Origin: Diphasiastrum complanatum
Taxonomy: Eukaryota > Streptophyta > Lycopodiopsida > Lycopodiales > Lycopodiaceae
NCBI GenBank assembly: GCA_029204225.1
Contig: CM055109.1
Location: 47,430,612-47,494,611 of the forward strand
Direction: 5' to 3'
Length of the DNA: 64,000 nucleotides
This document shows positions 47,325 through 58,769 of the stretch, one piece after another. The notes beneath the pieces were generated by a model, which saw nothing but the letters and a program-made list of their open reading frames with translations, ran no database searches and was not told the DNA's origin. The translations under genes were made by a program, and so were the position numbers. Each line of letters starts with the position of its first letter. The stretch's first letter is position 1.

Positions 47325-47968
47325 CTCTAGTGTATGTCATAAATTTTAACAAACTTGATTTTACATATGCAGTTAGCACATTGAGTCTTGTCAAATCATG
47401 GAGTAACAAATTGGAAGACACTTGTCAGAGTGCTAAAGTATCTCCAATCCACCAAGGACGGACCACTGCATCTACTACAATAGATCTAGTATAGAAGATT
47501 GTCATGTTTTGCAAGACTACAAAGATGTGAATTGGGCAGGAAATGTGGATACAAGGTAGTCCACATCAGCCTATATCTTCCTACTCAATAATGGACTTAT
47601 TTTAAGGAACAATAGAAAGTGGATCTCTACTGCCTTGCCCTCTACTAAGGTAGAATACAGTAATGCAATGTAGGAAGTCAAAAGGAATATAGCTTAAACA
47701 CCTACTCTTTGATATCAGACTATCTCAGAATAGTCGAATTCAATTGCCTTGTGATAATCAAACTGATAATCCTAGATTTCATTCCAATATTGAAATCAAT
47801 ATCATTATGTTAGAGAGAAATTTTTATATAGAGAAATATGTCTAAAGTTTTGTAGAACACAGTTCATGGTTGCAAAGATTTTTACTAAGGGTCTACATTC
47901 ATAGAGTTATTGAAAATTTCAAAAGTTAAGGAATAAGGAAATTATAGAATTCTCATTAAGGGGGGGAG
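47325..47968 (+). pseudogene. Copia relic: RT end and RNase H
   Basis: LVYVINFNKLDFTYAVSTLS (RT end), then NWAGNVDTR, STSAYIFLLNNGLILRNNRK, WISTALPSTKVEYSNAM (RNase H), then a purine tract 'taaggggggga'. Many stops. Confidence 0.8.
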
Positions 47969-48041
47969 TGTTAGAATTCCCTTGTGATTCATTTTTCCAA
48001 TGAGGATCTATCAAGTCTATAGAAATACTCAAGCTGTTACA
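47969..48041 (+). mobile_element. Start of the copia relic's 3' LTR, interrupted by element J
   Basis: TGTTAGAATTCCC follows the purine tract. J's TTACA target duplication (48037-48041) ends this piece; the LTR resumes at 58450 ('caatctgtagaaatacttaag'). Confidence 0.65.
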
Positions 48042-49054
48042 TGTGGAGCCTCATGATCCCACATTATCCAAAATTATTGTTTATATTGTAATTTTTTTTA
48101 ATTTTTATACATGTAAATGTGCTATAGTGTCTAAATTCATGTAAAGGCCTATTTGCACTTTGTAAATTTATATTTAGGTTAGAACTCGCGAAGTTTTGTG
48201 CGACGTTCTATAGAGACGCAATAGCGGATCCCAACCGACATCTTAACGGTGGGTAAACGACATTGAGTCCGGTGATCGTTCCTATAAGGTCGACACTTCG
48301 TGCCATTGTACTTACGCATTTGCACAAATCTGAGTATCCATAGAGAGACAAGAGCCAGTTTCTATAGCTTGAGCATTCTTTCCCTCTGTCATCTTTTACA
48401 GCATTACTTCTTATCAATTGAGCGAATACACTATGTATGATCTATAATTGTTTGTGATTCTACTTTGTCTGCATCACACATATTTCTCATGTTTTACTGA
48501 ATTTCAGTCACTCTAACGTGGATTTTCAGGCGTCACCAGCGAGCAACAATTCTGACTAATGTGTGTAGGGAATTAGCTGAAGCTATTAAGCCTAACCTTA
48601 AGCAGAACTTCTTTCAATTCCGAATGAGCTATGTGTTTAGATAATGAACTTGTTTGATGTTCTATTTTGTTTGCTTCCTGTGATAAGAACTAATTCTCTG
48701 TATTTGATTAAGAAGAATCTTTCGCCAATATGATTCTGTTTGATGAATCTATTTGCTAGTTCCTGACTGATCTGATTGCTTCTGAAAGATAAAGTAATCT
48801 TTATAATCACAGATCTTAACCAAATCATTTCATCAGTGGTGTTCATGGATGCCAATTTACCCAAATATCTTTGGATAACCAGATATGTCGCTGCAGTATT
48901 CATTGTGAATATGACACATCCCAATCCATTTACCATCTTACATACACTTACCATACAAAAGATGAGATTATTCTCTCTCTTGGGGAATGAGCAAACTCTT
49001 TATACTACTTAATTCATTGATTTTGTGAAAATCTATAACGACTAGGCCTCCTCA
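48042..49054 (+). mobile_element. 5' LTR of element J
   Basis: TGTGGAGCC...CTCCTCA. Near-identical with 57432-58444. 48776-49012 holds a frame (ANLPKYLWITRYVAAVFIVN) like a copia integrase segment. Confidence 0.9.
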
Positions 49055-49058
49055 TAAT

Positions 49059-49077
49059 TTGGCGTCGTTTATGGGGA
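49059..49077 (+). promoter_or_regulatory. Primer-binding site of element J
   Basis: TTGGCGTCGTTTATGGGGA, four bases after the LTR; not the tRNA-Met type used by the other elements in this window. Confidence 0.7.
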
Positions 49078-49142
49078 GATGAACTTCATCCTTTGCAATA
49101 TTTTTAAGTGTATTACGTCTACGAATCTTTCTCATGTAACGC

Positions 49143-50024
49143 ATGCCAAAAACATACTCTCAAGCAACTATTGAACAGAAATGTTTAGAGCTTGCACAAC
49201 GATTAGAAGCAGATAGGAAATCTAGAGATTTGTATTTGCAGAACTTGCGAAACTCGCTAGTTAGAGCAAGATTAACACCTGAAGCGTTTAACGATCTTCT
49301 AAACACTACTACAGCATTTGTAGATTCATTTGAAAAAAGATCCGTTGAAACACCAAGTTCTACAGATTCATCTGAATCATATTCGTCTAATTCCACTTCC
49401 GAACCAAGTTCAGAATCAAAAACTTCTTCATCAGAACCATCATCTGAGTGTAGTCTAGATCCTGATCCTCCAAGTCCACCTAGTTCACCACCATTTGATA
49501 TTATGGCTAACCCAATGCCACCCACATCTACAAAAATCAGATATGATTTCTTTAAGGGATCATCATCTGAAGATGCAGACAATAATTTATCACAGTTTGA
49601 ATCTATTACCATAGCAAATAAAGAACATACAGATGAGGACAAAGTTAGAATTTTGCCAAGTCTTCTGCGGAAGCAGGCTAGGATTTGGTACAGTCAATTA
49701 GTATCGGAAACGGTTAATACTTGGAATGCTTTAAAAGCAGCATTTCTTAAACGATTTAGGGAGATAGGATACTCCACTAGATTGTTGGCTCGGCTTAATT
49801 CTGTTGAGAAGAAGCCGAAGGAATCACTTAGAAAGTATGCTCAGAAAAATCACTTGTTGGCTCGGCGTAGAGTTAAGAATTTAATAGGAAAGTTAGGAGC
49901 CCAGTATCCGGTTCCTATGCAAAACGAATGGTTCTTGCGCGGTTTGTCTAAGAAAATGGATCGTTATTGTCGACAGAGATTGATGACTTCTTTGGAGGAT
50001 GTCATTGCCTCTGCCGAGAATTAG
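49143..50024 (+). pseudogene. Element J gag
   Basis: 293 codons from ATG at 49143, 65 bases after the PBS. The N-terminal 75 residues are helical, then a Ser-rich stretch (about 75-115) and a retrotransposon gag domain: YDFFKGSSSEDADNNLSQFE, RILPSLLRKQARIWYSQLV, WNALKAAFLKRFREIGYSTR, FLRGLSKKMDRYCRQRLMTS. It ends at a TAG followed in frame by ETSGISR, so the stop may be new. No CCHC knuckle follows. Confidence 0.9.
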
Positions 50025-50047
50025 GAAACTTCTGGAATTTCTCGTAG

Positions 50048-52790
50048 ATGGAAGGTAAAATTTTGAATTTATATAAAAACCAATCGGACCAGGAACATGA
50101 AGAGTATATATTACTTCTTCAAAAATACCAAAACGTATGTACTTGGTCGATAGACAATTTAATAGGAATACCAGTTAAAAGAGGCGAGCATAAAATAAAT
50201 CTTATTCAGGGAACAATACCTGTTAGGCAGCGCCAATATAGATTGAATTCAAAGTATTCCTTGTTAGTTGAAGATGAATTAGATAGATGTCTTAGAGCGG
50301 GTATTATATATCTTGTTCTAAGTAGTGAGTGGGTGTCACCGATAGTTATAGTACCTAAGAAAAAGACGGACAAGATTAGAGTTTGCCAAGATTTTAGGAA
50401 ACTAAATGCTGCTACAGCAAAGGATTATCATCCTCTGCCGTATACAGATACCATTCTTGACCAGGTAGCTGGTCATGAACGTTATAGCTTTTTAGATGGA
50501 TTCTCAGGTTATAACCAAGTTTTTATCAAAGAGAAAGATAGACCACTTTTACCACTGATTGGGGGACGTACGCGTATACGCGAATGCCCTTTGGTCTTTA
50601 TAATGCACCTGCCACATTCCAACGTATGATGACGAACATTTTTCAAAAAAATTTAAGGAAGTTTTTAGAGATTTTCATGGATGACATTTGTGTCTATTCA
50701 TCAACTAAAGACCATTTAGACGCATTAAAGAAGACATTGAGAAGATGTCAAGAGACATATCTTAAGTTGCATCCAGCCAAGTATTACTTCGGGATGAGGG
50801 AAGGCATCATGTTAGGACATAAAATTTCGAAGTACGGTATACAAGCCGACATCGAAAAAGTAAAAATGATTTTAGAATCATTAGAACCAACTAATCTACG
50901 AGAGCTTAGAGGTTTTCTAAAACACGTAGGATATTATCGTAGGATAATTAAGGATTATGCCATAGTAGTAACTCCTTTTACAAGTTTATTAAAAAAGTCT
51001 GTTGAGTACCATTTGTCACAGGACCATCAGCAAGCTTTTGATCAATTGAAACAGTCATTAGCAGAAGCCATTGGAGTTAGACCTCCAAATTGGGCTAAAA
51101 AGTTCCATGTATATGTAGACACATCATTATTTGCAATAGGTGTAGTGCTTAGTCAGAAAGATGACCAAAATATAGATTACCCAATTTAAATTTGCGGGTA
51201 GGAAACTCACTGCATCAGAAAAGAACTATTCCGCTACAGAGCGTGAAGCACTAGGAATGATTTATTCAGTAAAGAAATTTAGACATTATCTTTTAGGATA
51301 CCCTTTTGTTTTTCACGTAGATCACTATGCATTGAAACATTTAGTGAATAAACCTGATTTTTCGGGTAGGGTAGCTAGATGGGTATTGTTATTAGATGAG
51401 TTAAATTATGAAGTAGAATTAGGAAGAGACAAGGATCATCAAAATGTTGATTATATATCCTGCCTCCAAACGAAAAATCAGTTTGAACCCATCTCTGATG
51501 AATTTCATCTTGAACATATAATGCGTATTCAATCGGAAACATCAATTTATATGCACATTATTAATTTTTTACAGGACCAGATTTATCCTGGACATTTTAA
51601 TAAACAACAAAAAATTGTTTTCCTTTCAAAAGTAGGACCTTATACAATTATAAATAGAATATTGTATAAATTAGGAGCTGACAATAGTCTCCGTCGATGT
51701 TTAGAACCAACCGAGACGACCGCTGTAATAAGTGCATTACATGAGGAAGATTCGGGGGGTCACTATGCTCTTAAAAATACTGCAAAGAAGATCCTTGCTA
51801 AATATTGGTGGCCTACCGTCTATAGAGATGTTAAAATATTCATTCAGAAATGTGAGGCTTGTCAGAGGATGGGAAAACCCAGCTTCACGCCGCATTGGCC
51901 GCTTACTCCAATTATTTCCTTAGCACCTTTTGAGAAGTGGGGAATAGATTTGTAGGGCCTATCAAACCGATCACGCGTAAAACTCGTCGACGTTACATTC
52001 TTGTTGTCATGGACTATGCTACCAAAATGGTAGAGGCCGAAGCCACAATTAAGAACGATGCTAAGACTGTAGCAAAGTTTTTATTCCAAAATATTATTGC
52101 ACGATATGGATGTCCCTTAGAACTCGTTAGCAATAGGGGAACCCATTTTCTTAATCAGACCATCGAGGCCATATTGTCATACTTTTCTATTACGCATCGC
52201 CAAACCATTCCATATAATCCAAAAGCGAATGGGCTTACGGAACGGGCAAACGGAATTTTGTGTAGAATTTTGAATAAAGTAACGGAAACGCATTCTTCTG
52301 ATTAAGATCAAAAGTTACCATCTGTCTTATGGGCATACAGGATTGCTGAAAAGATCACAACTAGGCAGACTCCATACTATCTTGTGTATGGAATGCATCC
52401 CATACTACCAATAGAATTCAAAGTTCCGACGTTTCGCATTAGTAATGAAGAGCGAATGGATGAACACGATAGTCTCTGGGAGCGGATGATATCTTTGACG
52501 CAACTGGAGGAGGATCGTTGTCTTTCATTAATCGAGACTGAACGAGTTCAGAACAAAAGAAAAGAAATTTTTGACCAATCCATTAAAAAAATACAAATCA
52601 AACGAGGGGAATACGTGCTTCTGTATGATAACAAACACATGTTGTTTTCTGGGAAATTACATACCAGATGGATGGGACCTTACAAAGTCATAGAAGTTTT
52701 TAACAATGGATCACTTTAGTTAGCCGATCTTGAAGGACATTTTCTTGATACTCGAGTAAATGGCTCAAGGGTGAAGCGCTATTATGACTA
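50048..52790 (+). pseudogene. Element J pol: RT, RNase H, integrase, no protease seen
   Basis: RT: HKINLIQGTIPVRQRQYRLN, SPIVIVPKKKTDKIRVCQDF, SFLDGFSGYNQVFI, frameshift near 50540, MPFGLYNAPATFQRMM, IFMDDICVYSS (catalytic Asp pair), GHKISKYGIQ, RELRGFLKHVGYYRRIIKDY. RNase H: VYVDTSLFAIGVVLSQ, frameshift near 51187, FAGRKLTASEKNYSATEREA. Integrase: HHCC with CEACQRMGK near 51865, frameshift near 51953, DYATKMVEAEA, then VSNRGTHFLNQ, where the family has Asp before the Arg, so Asp is replaced by Asn; PKANGLTERANG (Glu present). Ends RVKRYYD at 52790; TAA near 52304 and TAG near 52717 interrupt it. No chromodomain. The order RT-RH-IN makes it Ty3/gypsy. Confidence 0.92.
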
Positions 52791-53029
52791 ATTTTCGATA
52801 CTATTCACATTTTATCCATTTTCTAAAGACCATCAAAGTCCAATCATTTCCACTGAAGATTGCGAAATTTGCGACACTTGCACCTTCGCATTCTTCGCCC
52901 ATAACGAAATTTGCGACACTGTTTACATCTCGTTCATCTGTCAATCCATTGCCTTTGCAAAATGTGCAAAAAATGCGACACTTTCCCTACATTTCCATTT
53001 TCGCTACATTTCTATTCTCGCTGTTTTGC
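52791..53029 (+). other. Short spacer after J pol
   Basis: Contains three copies of a 'gcgaaatttgcgacact' phrase (near 52860, 52908, 52972). Non-coding. Confidence 0.5.
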
Positions 53030-53472
53030 TAAAGCAGCAGATTCAGACCCTGCAGGCTTCTTTGCAGGAGGAACGACATGTGCGAGCTATTTTACAGAGT
53101 AGTAACGAGAAGCTGAGCGACAAACTCAGCAATGTTATTATCGACAAGGAGAATGCCGAAGCAGATCAAAGGCAGCTCTAGGACTATGTTGCCTAGCTGT
53201 AGAATTTTGTAGATATGCTGAGGAAAGGCAACCAAATATAAAAGAGTCAGGCCGAAGAGACAATTTTATGGCGGATAAGTGCCGAAGTCACATTGGGAGC
53301 CTGTGTATCTCATGGGAGATACAAAATCGACCTAACAGCTTGGAAAGGTATCCAAGAAAGAATGATCCAAACCTTCCAGTTGTAATATCTACAACCCCAG
53401 ATGGTTGCATACGAAAAATTAAAAGAAGAACTAGAAGAGGCTAAGTTCCAATCGAGCCACGAGTCCCACTAA
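53030..53472 (+). pseudogene. Coiled-coil reading frame behind pol, interrupted by stops at probable Gln codons
   Basis: One frame reads LKQQIQTLQASLQEERHVRA, ILQSSNEKLSDKLSNVIIDK, then has stops in a Gln-rich helical context (TAG at 53178, 53193 and 53199; TAA at 53238 and 53382), then VAYEKLKEELEEAKFQSSHE. Between them the frame stays open and heptad-like. All five stops differ from Gln codons by one C-to-T change. It is in J's sense orientation. Function unknown; a second gag-like or structural ORF is possible. Confidence 0.55.
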
Positions 53473-53484
53473 TGTGAGCGATCG

Positions 53485-53830
53485 TCACTCGATTGAGGCT
53501 ACCGGTAAGTTTTCCTCCAACATATATAGCACCTTCTCAATCTCTGGCCCCCCAGGCTTCGTGTCCAATTCGTAGACGGTCGGCGGATTGACTCCCAAGC
53601 TGAAGAACAAACGCTTCACCACATGGCACATGCAGCACGAGCTCATTGCAAAGACCACGAAAGGGTTTTCATCACTAATTTTTCTACCCTCTTCACAGGA
53701 GACGACAAACGAGATGTTACTTCGGACGGACTCAAAAGCTGCAAAGTAGATCTTGGACACTTGAAAACCTCCATATTTGAAAAATTCACCCTCGGCTTGA
53801 AGCTCCGAACATAAGATTGCATACTAATTC
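53485..53830 (-). pseudogene. CC-type glutaredoxin fragment, antisense inside element J
   Basis: The minus frame reads FAAFESVRSNISFVVSCEEG, then ENPFVVFAMSSCCMCHVVKR, LFFSLGVNPPTVYELDTKPG and EIEKVLYMLEENLPV. SSCCMCHxVKRLFxxLGVNPTVxELD is the diagnostic text of the plant CC-type (ROXY) class, with CCMC as the active-site motif. The C-terminal half (usually VPAVFIGGKLVGG and the ALW tail) is missing and replaced by unrelated sequence with a stop at 53485. No intron interrupts it. CC-type glutaredoxins act with TGA bZIP factors in plant development; here it is a captured gene piece, so a role for it is not implied. Confidence 0.82.
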
Positions 53831-54479
53831 GAACTCTTAACAGTAAGACAATTTTTCTTTGAACGAATCAACTCATAAACTGCTCTTTCAATCTCTATAC
53901 TTCAGATATTTCTTCTTTCTTAACTATACCAATAACAAAGATAATCGTCGGATGCCTCCGACAATCTTAAGAGAAGATTGAGAAACATCATTTTGTTTGA
54001 CTACTTGGCACAGATAACTGCCTTCAGATTTTCAAGCGGATCTGATGAAAGCAAAGGACTGTAGTCCTGCGCCGCATCCCCTATCCACTTTTTTTTGTGT
54101 GATGCTCCGCGTGCTGGTCTGTGCGTGATCTGGCTATCTTCCTTTCATCACAAGGAAATCCAAAGGGGAGCAATCAAAGATCCATTTGCTAGCAACATCA
54201 TATATTCTGCTAAAATTGCTAGCACTAATCCAACAACCGCAGAGAAATCAGCGCAATATGGTCGATCCTTATCTCTCTCTGCTCCACATTCGCTCCGTAA
54301 GATAGACACAGTATTAAGAGAAGAAAACAAGCATGCTTGAAGATTTCTGAAGGTTATACAAAATGTTAAAAATAAAAGTTTATACAAAATGTTAAAAAAT
54401 AATTTGATTCAGTGATCTTCTATTGATCCGTGCCAGAAACAGAAAAAAAGAGAAATAAAGCATTCGTAAGATCTTTCTA
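53831..54479 (+). other. Spacer between the two glutaredoxin pieces
   Basis: Contains an 81-codon plus frame (54095-54340) without recognised motif; it may be the N-terminal part of the gene piece that follows. Confidence 0.4.
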
Positions 54480-55245
54480 ATCCCCTGGTTTTACCCCCTA
54501 CCTCTGACTCTGAGGAGACTAGAATTTGTTTGACAGATTTCGAGATATTATCCTCCACTGAGATATCCAAGAGCAGTTTTCAGAGGACGATTGGTTTTTG
54601 TTGAGGTCTGTTGGCAGCGACAAAGCTTGCTCTTCAGATATAGATAGTTCTTCAGAAAGTAATTACGATCCAAGTGGATTAGATCGAGAACATAGAGAGT
54701 CAGAAAACAAAGCTTCTCTGTCTATCGACGCTGTTTTTTCTTCTGAGGAGCATAAAAATCATCCAAACAGAAAAACGCTCAGCCTGCAGACGAACCTGTT
54801 GAACTAAACTCATCTCTTGCGATAGCTTCAAAAATGCAGAAACAAGAAGAAATCCCTGGAAAGATTGATCCACTACAAGGCTTTGGCTTTGAATGGCTAT
54901 GCTCACCAGGCGGCGAGGACAAGGTCGTGCTATACTACCCAAGATTGCGAGGGGTCTTACGTTGCGAGAGATCCGTAAGACTTAATTCGAGGATTGCAGC
55001 ACGCTGCAGATGATCTTGCACTCCTTCTGTGTGCTGTGTGCGCATTGACGAGAGGGACGTGTCATGGATTTGCAATACTGCAAGGAGCTGGCTAACCTGG
55101 TGGGCAATTTTGCTCCCGTTCCGAGGCCGTTCATGAAAGGAAGATACCTTGGAGGGGCAGAGGAGGTGAGACAACTGCATGAGGATCTCAAGTTCAAACG
55201 ATTATTTGAAGGCATTCCCAAAGATGCTTCAAACGGCATCATTCT
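54480..55245 (+). pseudogene. Glutaredoxin-domain protein fragment (zinc-ribbon GRX family), sense, intronless
   Basis: Read across frame slips near 54785 and 55062. First a Ser/Glu-rich N-terminal part (SSDIDSSSESNYDPSGLDRE, about 54631-54690). Then IPGKIDPLQGFGFEWLCSPG and GEDKVVLYYPRLRGVLR (about 54850-54950), then a degenerate gap, CVRIDERDVS (about 55037), and on in the 55064 frame MDLQYCKELANLV, VPRPFMKGRYLGGAEEVRQL, HEDLKFKRLFEGIPKDAS. This matches the plant family in which GGEDRVVLYxTSLRG is followed by VDERDxSM and FIxGRxIGGAEExxxLHE, with a C-terminal CxxC zinc ribbon. The ribbon is missing. It lies within the retroelement as a decayed copy of a host gene. Confidence 0.82.
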
Positions 55246-55246
55246 C

Positions 55247-55375
55247 CACAATAGGATATATATATGTAAGTTTCTAGGTCTAAATAATTGTGGACAAAGA
55301 TCCGCCTCCACAATAGGATATATATATATATATGTAAGTTTCTAGGTCTAAATAATTGTGGACAAAGATCCGCCT
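55247..55375. repeat. Tandem duplication, about 64-bp unit
   Basis: 'ccacaataggatatatat...gacaaagatccgcct' occurs twice in direct repeat, the second with a longer (AT)n run. Confidence 0.9.
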
Positions 55376-55560
55376 GGAAGGAGAAGCAAAAATAGGGCGA
55401 GCCTCATAGATGAAAGCATGAAGTTCTTCTTCTTTGGACATGGCCAATTCCACCAGTATGTTTAGAGGTCACCTGTGCATGAACACAGCCACCACATCAT
55501 AAATAGCCATGGCCACAAAAAGCCCCAGGTAGTCCACTCAGGCAGCATGGAAAACCAGAA

Positions 55561-55734
<174 letters not shown>

Positions 55735-56107
55735 AGATGTGCCCACAGTGGCAAAGGTAATGGACTTCAACAGTGCGCATTTCTTATCCTTGATAATCTC
55801 TCACATATTCATTGACTACGGGGTTATTCAACAATATCTTATTTTCTTGCTGTTTGAACACGACGCCAATATGCTACGAGGACATTTCGTATATTACCTT
55901 TTTTGGTACATAGTTTTATGATTTCGGACGATTCTCTTTATCTATGGAGAAGTCGTAAAAACTCTTAACATGTTGGATTGCGAAACGACATCAAGTACAT
56001 TGCAAATCGTGTAACTATCAAATAGATTGTGGATGTCTCCTTAAGCATTTGATCCACACTTACTCTTAGTTCTTGATGATGCGAGTATGTATGGGGTAGG
56101 GAATAAC

Positions 56108-56231
<124 letters not shown>

Positions 56232-56429
56232 AAAACACACATACATATCACATGCATGAACAACATATTCACTTTGAACTGTGGGCCGTCCGTTAACAGA
56301 CATTTGCAAACACATATCGCCTACCGCCCGTCAACTTTTTAATAAGATACTCCATGTGCTATTCTGAACATGGTTGACCCCTACTATGGCCGAGATGTGT
56401 GAGATATGTTAGATATTCGAGATGCAAGA

Positions 56430-56745
56430 TGTGCGAGATCGGCCACCATCCAAATCATCGGCCGTCACTCAAATCGTCGGCAGCCACCTAAATCCGCACC
56501 ATATTTGTACGATCATTGGCCGTCCACCCAAACCATCGGTCGTCACCCAAAAATTCGGCTAATTGTCACTGACATCTTTTAACCCAAACCATTGACCTTC
56601 GATCCAAACCATCGGCCGTAACCCAAATTGTCGGCCACCCCGTCTTCAATCATCAATCGCCCACTCTGAGCATCATCCACACGTCTCGACCACAAGCTGC
56701 CACCTAGATCGTCGGTCGTCCATTGCCCGTCAACGACGGGCACTC
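56430..56745. repeat. Degenerate minisatellite with 'aaatcatcggccgtcaccc' motif
   Basis: About a dozen diverged units of 18-30 bp centred on 'CATCGGCCGTCACCC' and 'CCCAAACCATCGGCC'. Confidence 0.75.
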
Positions 56746-56763
56746 TTTACTAGTATACATATA

Positions 56764-57297
56764 TATATATTTGAAAACAATATTTTTCCAGCTCTGAATG
56801 AGTATCGAAATAAGCTAGATTCAATTAACATTTTTGATGTTAAAGAAGTTGTCCCTAGCCCTAATCCAATTCCTTCCAAAATCTCCAGTCAACTATTATT
56901 CCCTGATCTGTGAAAAATCTACACAGATCAGAAAGCTAACTATTCTCATTATTTGCAGGAAGTCAAAACAAATAATATACTTCGCTCCACTAATCCAATA
57001 ACCAGACCATACCATACTTACAATATTGGTTCTCTTATTTCATATGCCCTTTTGTCCATTCAACAAGTGTACATTAAAGAAAAATTTCTAAAATATACAT
57101 ATGCAGCCCTCTCACTAATTGTCCCTTATGCTGAGATGTCTGAAATCTTGTCCGAGGATAGTTGGTACACTCATTTTGAGAATAATACATTGATCAATAA
57201 CCCCCTTGCACCGATGGGAAATCAAGAATTGGGAGGTTATCCTAGTCTATCATTCCAAGAAGACTACAACCAGAAGAATAATTATTACAAGGGATGA
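56764..57297 (+). pseudogene. Unidentified reading frame before the 3' LTR of element J (ORF3)
   Basis: One frame runs from about 56770 to the TGA at 57297 with a single internal TGA (56911; CGA, Arg, is a likely ancestor). It reads FENNIFPALNEYRNKLDSIN, VPSPNPIPSKISSQLLFPDL, then HYLQEVKTNNILRSTNPITR, YHTYNIGSLISYALLSIQQV and LSLIVPYAEMSEILSEDSWY. About 170 codons, Asn/Ser/Tyr-rich. Same sense as gag-pol and 135 bp from the 3' LTR, the position of extra ORFs in Athila/Tat-group elements. I do not recognise the family. Confidence 0.5.
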
Positions 57298-57416
57298 CCT
57301 TAAGGCAAGTCAATGAAGAAAATGAAGCCCAAGCAAAGGCTATTTTCCATAGAAAGCCAGCCAGCAAGAAGCGACAAAGAAGAATGTAAGCAAATTGTTT
57401 GCGAGCCGCTGCACAG

Positions 57417-57431
57417 CTGAGGAACGGGATA
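57417..57431 (+). promoter_or_regulatory. Polypurine-like tract of element J
   Basis: 'gctgaggaacgggata' directly before the 3' LTR; less pure than usual. Confidence 0.5.
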
Positions 57432-58444
57432 TGTGGAGCCTCATGATCCCACATTATCCAAAATTATTGTTTATATTGTAGAAAATTTCAATTTTTATAC
57501 ATGTAAATGTGCTATAGTGCCTAAATTCATGTAAAGGCCTATTTGCACTTTGTAAATTCATATTTAGGTTAGAACTTGCGACGTTTTTGTGCGACGTTCT
57601 ATAGAGACGCAGTAGCGGATCCCAACCGACATCTTAACGGTTGGTAAACGACATTGAGGCCGGTGATCGTTCCTATAAGGTCGACACTTCATGCCATTGT
57701 ACTTATGCATTTGCACAGATCTGAGTATCAATAGAGAGAGAAGAGCCAGTTTCTATAGCTTGAGCATTCTTTCCCTCTGCCATCTTTTACAACATTACTT
57801 CTTATCAATTGAGCGAATACACTATGCATGATTTGTAACTGTTTGTGATACTACTATGTCTGCGTCACACATATTTCTCATGTTTTACTAAATTTCAATC
57901 ACTCTAATGTGGATTTTCAGGCGTCACCAGCGAGCAACAATTCTGGCTAATGTGTGCAGGGAATTAGCTGAAGCTGTTAAGCATAACCTTAAGCAGAACT
58001 TCTTTCAATTCTGACTGAGCTGTGTGTTCAGATAATGAACTTGTTTGATGCTCTGTTCTGTTTGCTTCCTGTGATAAGAACTAATTCTCTGTATTCGATT
58101 AAGAGGGATCTTTAGCCAATACGATTATGTTTGATGAATCTATTTGCTAGTTGCTGACTGATCTGATTGCTTAACTGTTATCTGAAGAGCCTGAAAGATA
58201 AAGTAATCTTTATAATCACAGACCTTAACCAAATCGTTTCACCATTGGTGTTTTTGGATGCCAATTTACCCAAATATCTTTGGATAACCAGATATGTCGC
58301 TGTAGTATTCACTATGAATATGACACATCCCAGTCCATTTACCATCTTACATACACTTACCATACAAAAGATGAGATTATTCTCTCTCTTGGGGAACGAT
58401 CAAACCTTTTATACTACTAAATCTATAACAACTAGGCCACCACA
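57432..58444 (+). mobile_element. 3' LTR of element J
   Basis: TGTGGAGCC...CCACCACA, followed by the target copy TTACA (58445-58449). Same length as the 5' LTR with scattered base changes. Confidence 0.9.
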
Positions 58445-58449
58445 TTACA

Positions 58450-58766
<317 letters not shown>

Positions 58767-58769
58767 CGT

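Noticed and set aside
49160-49642. Minus frame of 160 codons
   Set aside because: Antisense of element J gag's Ser-rich region.
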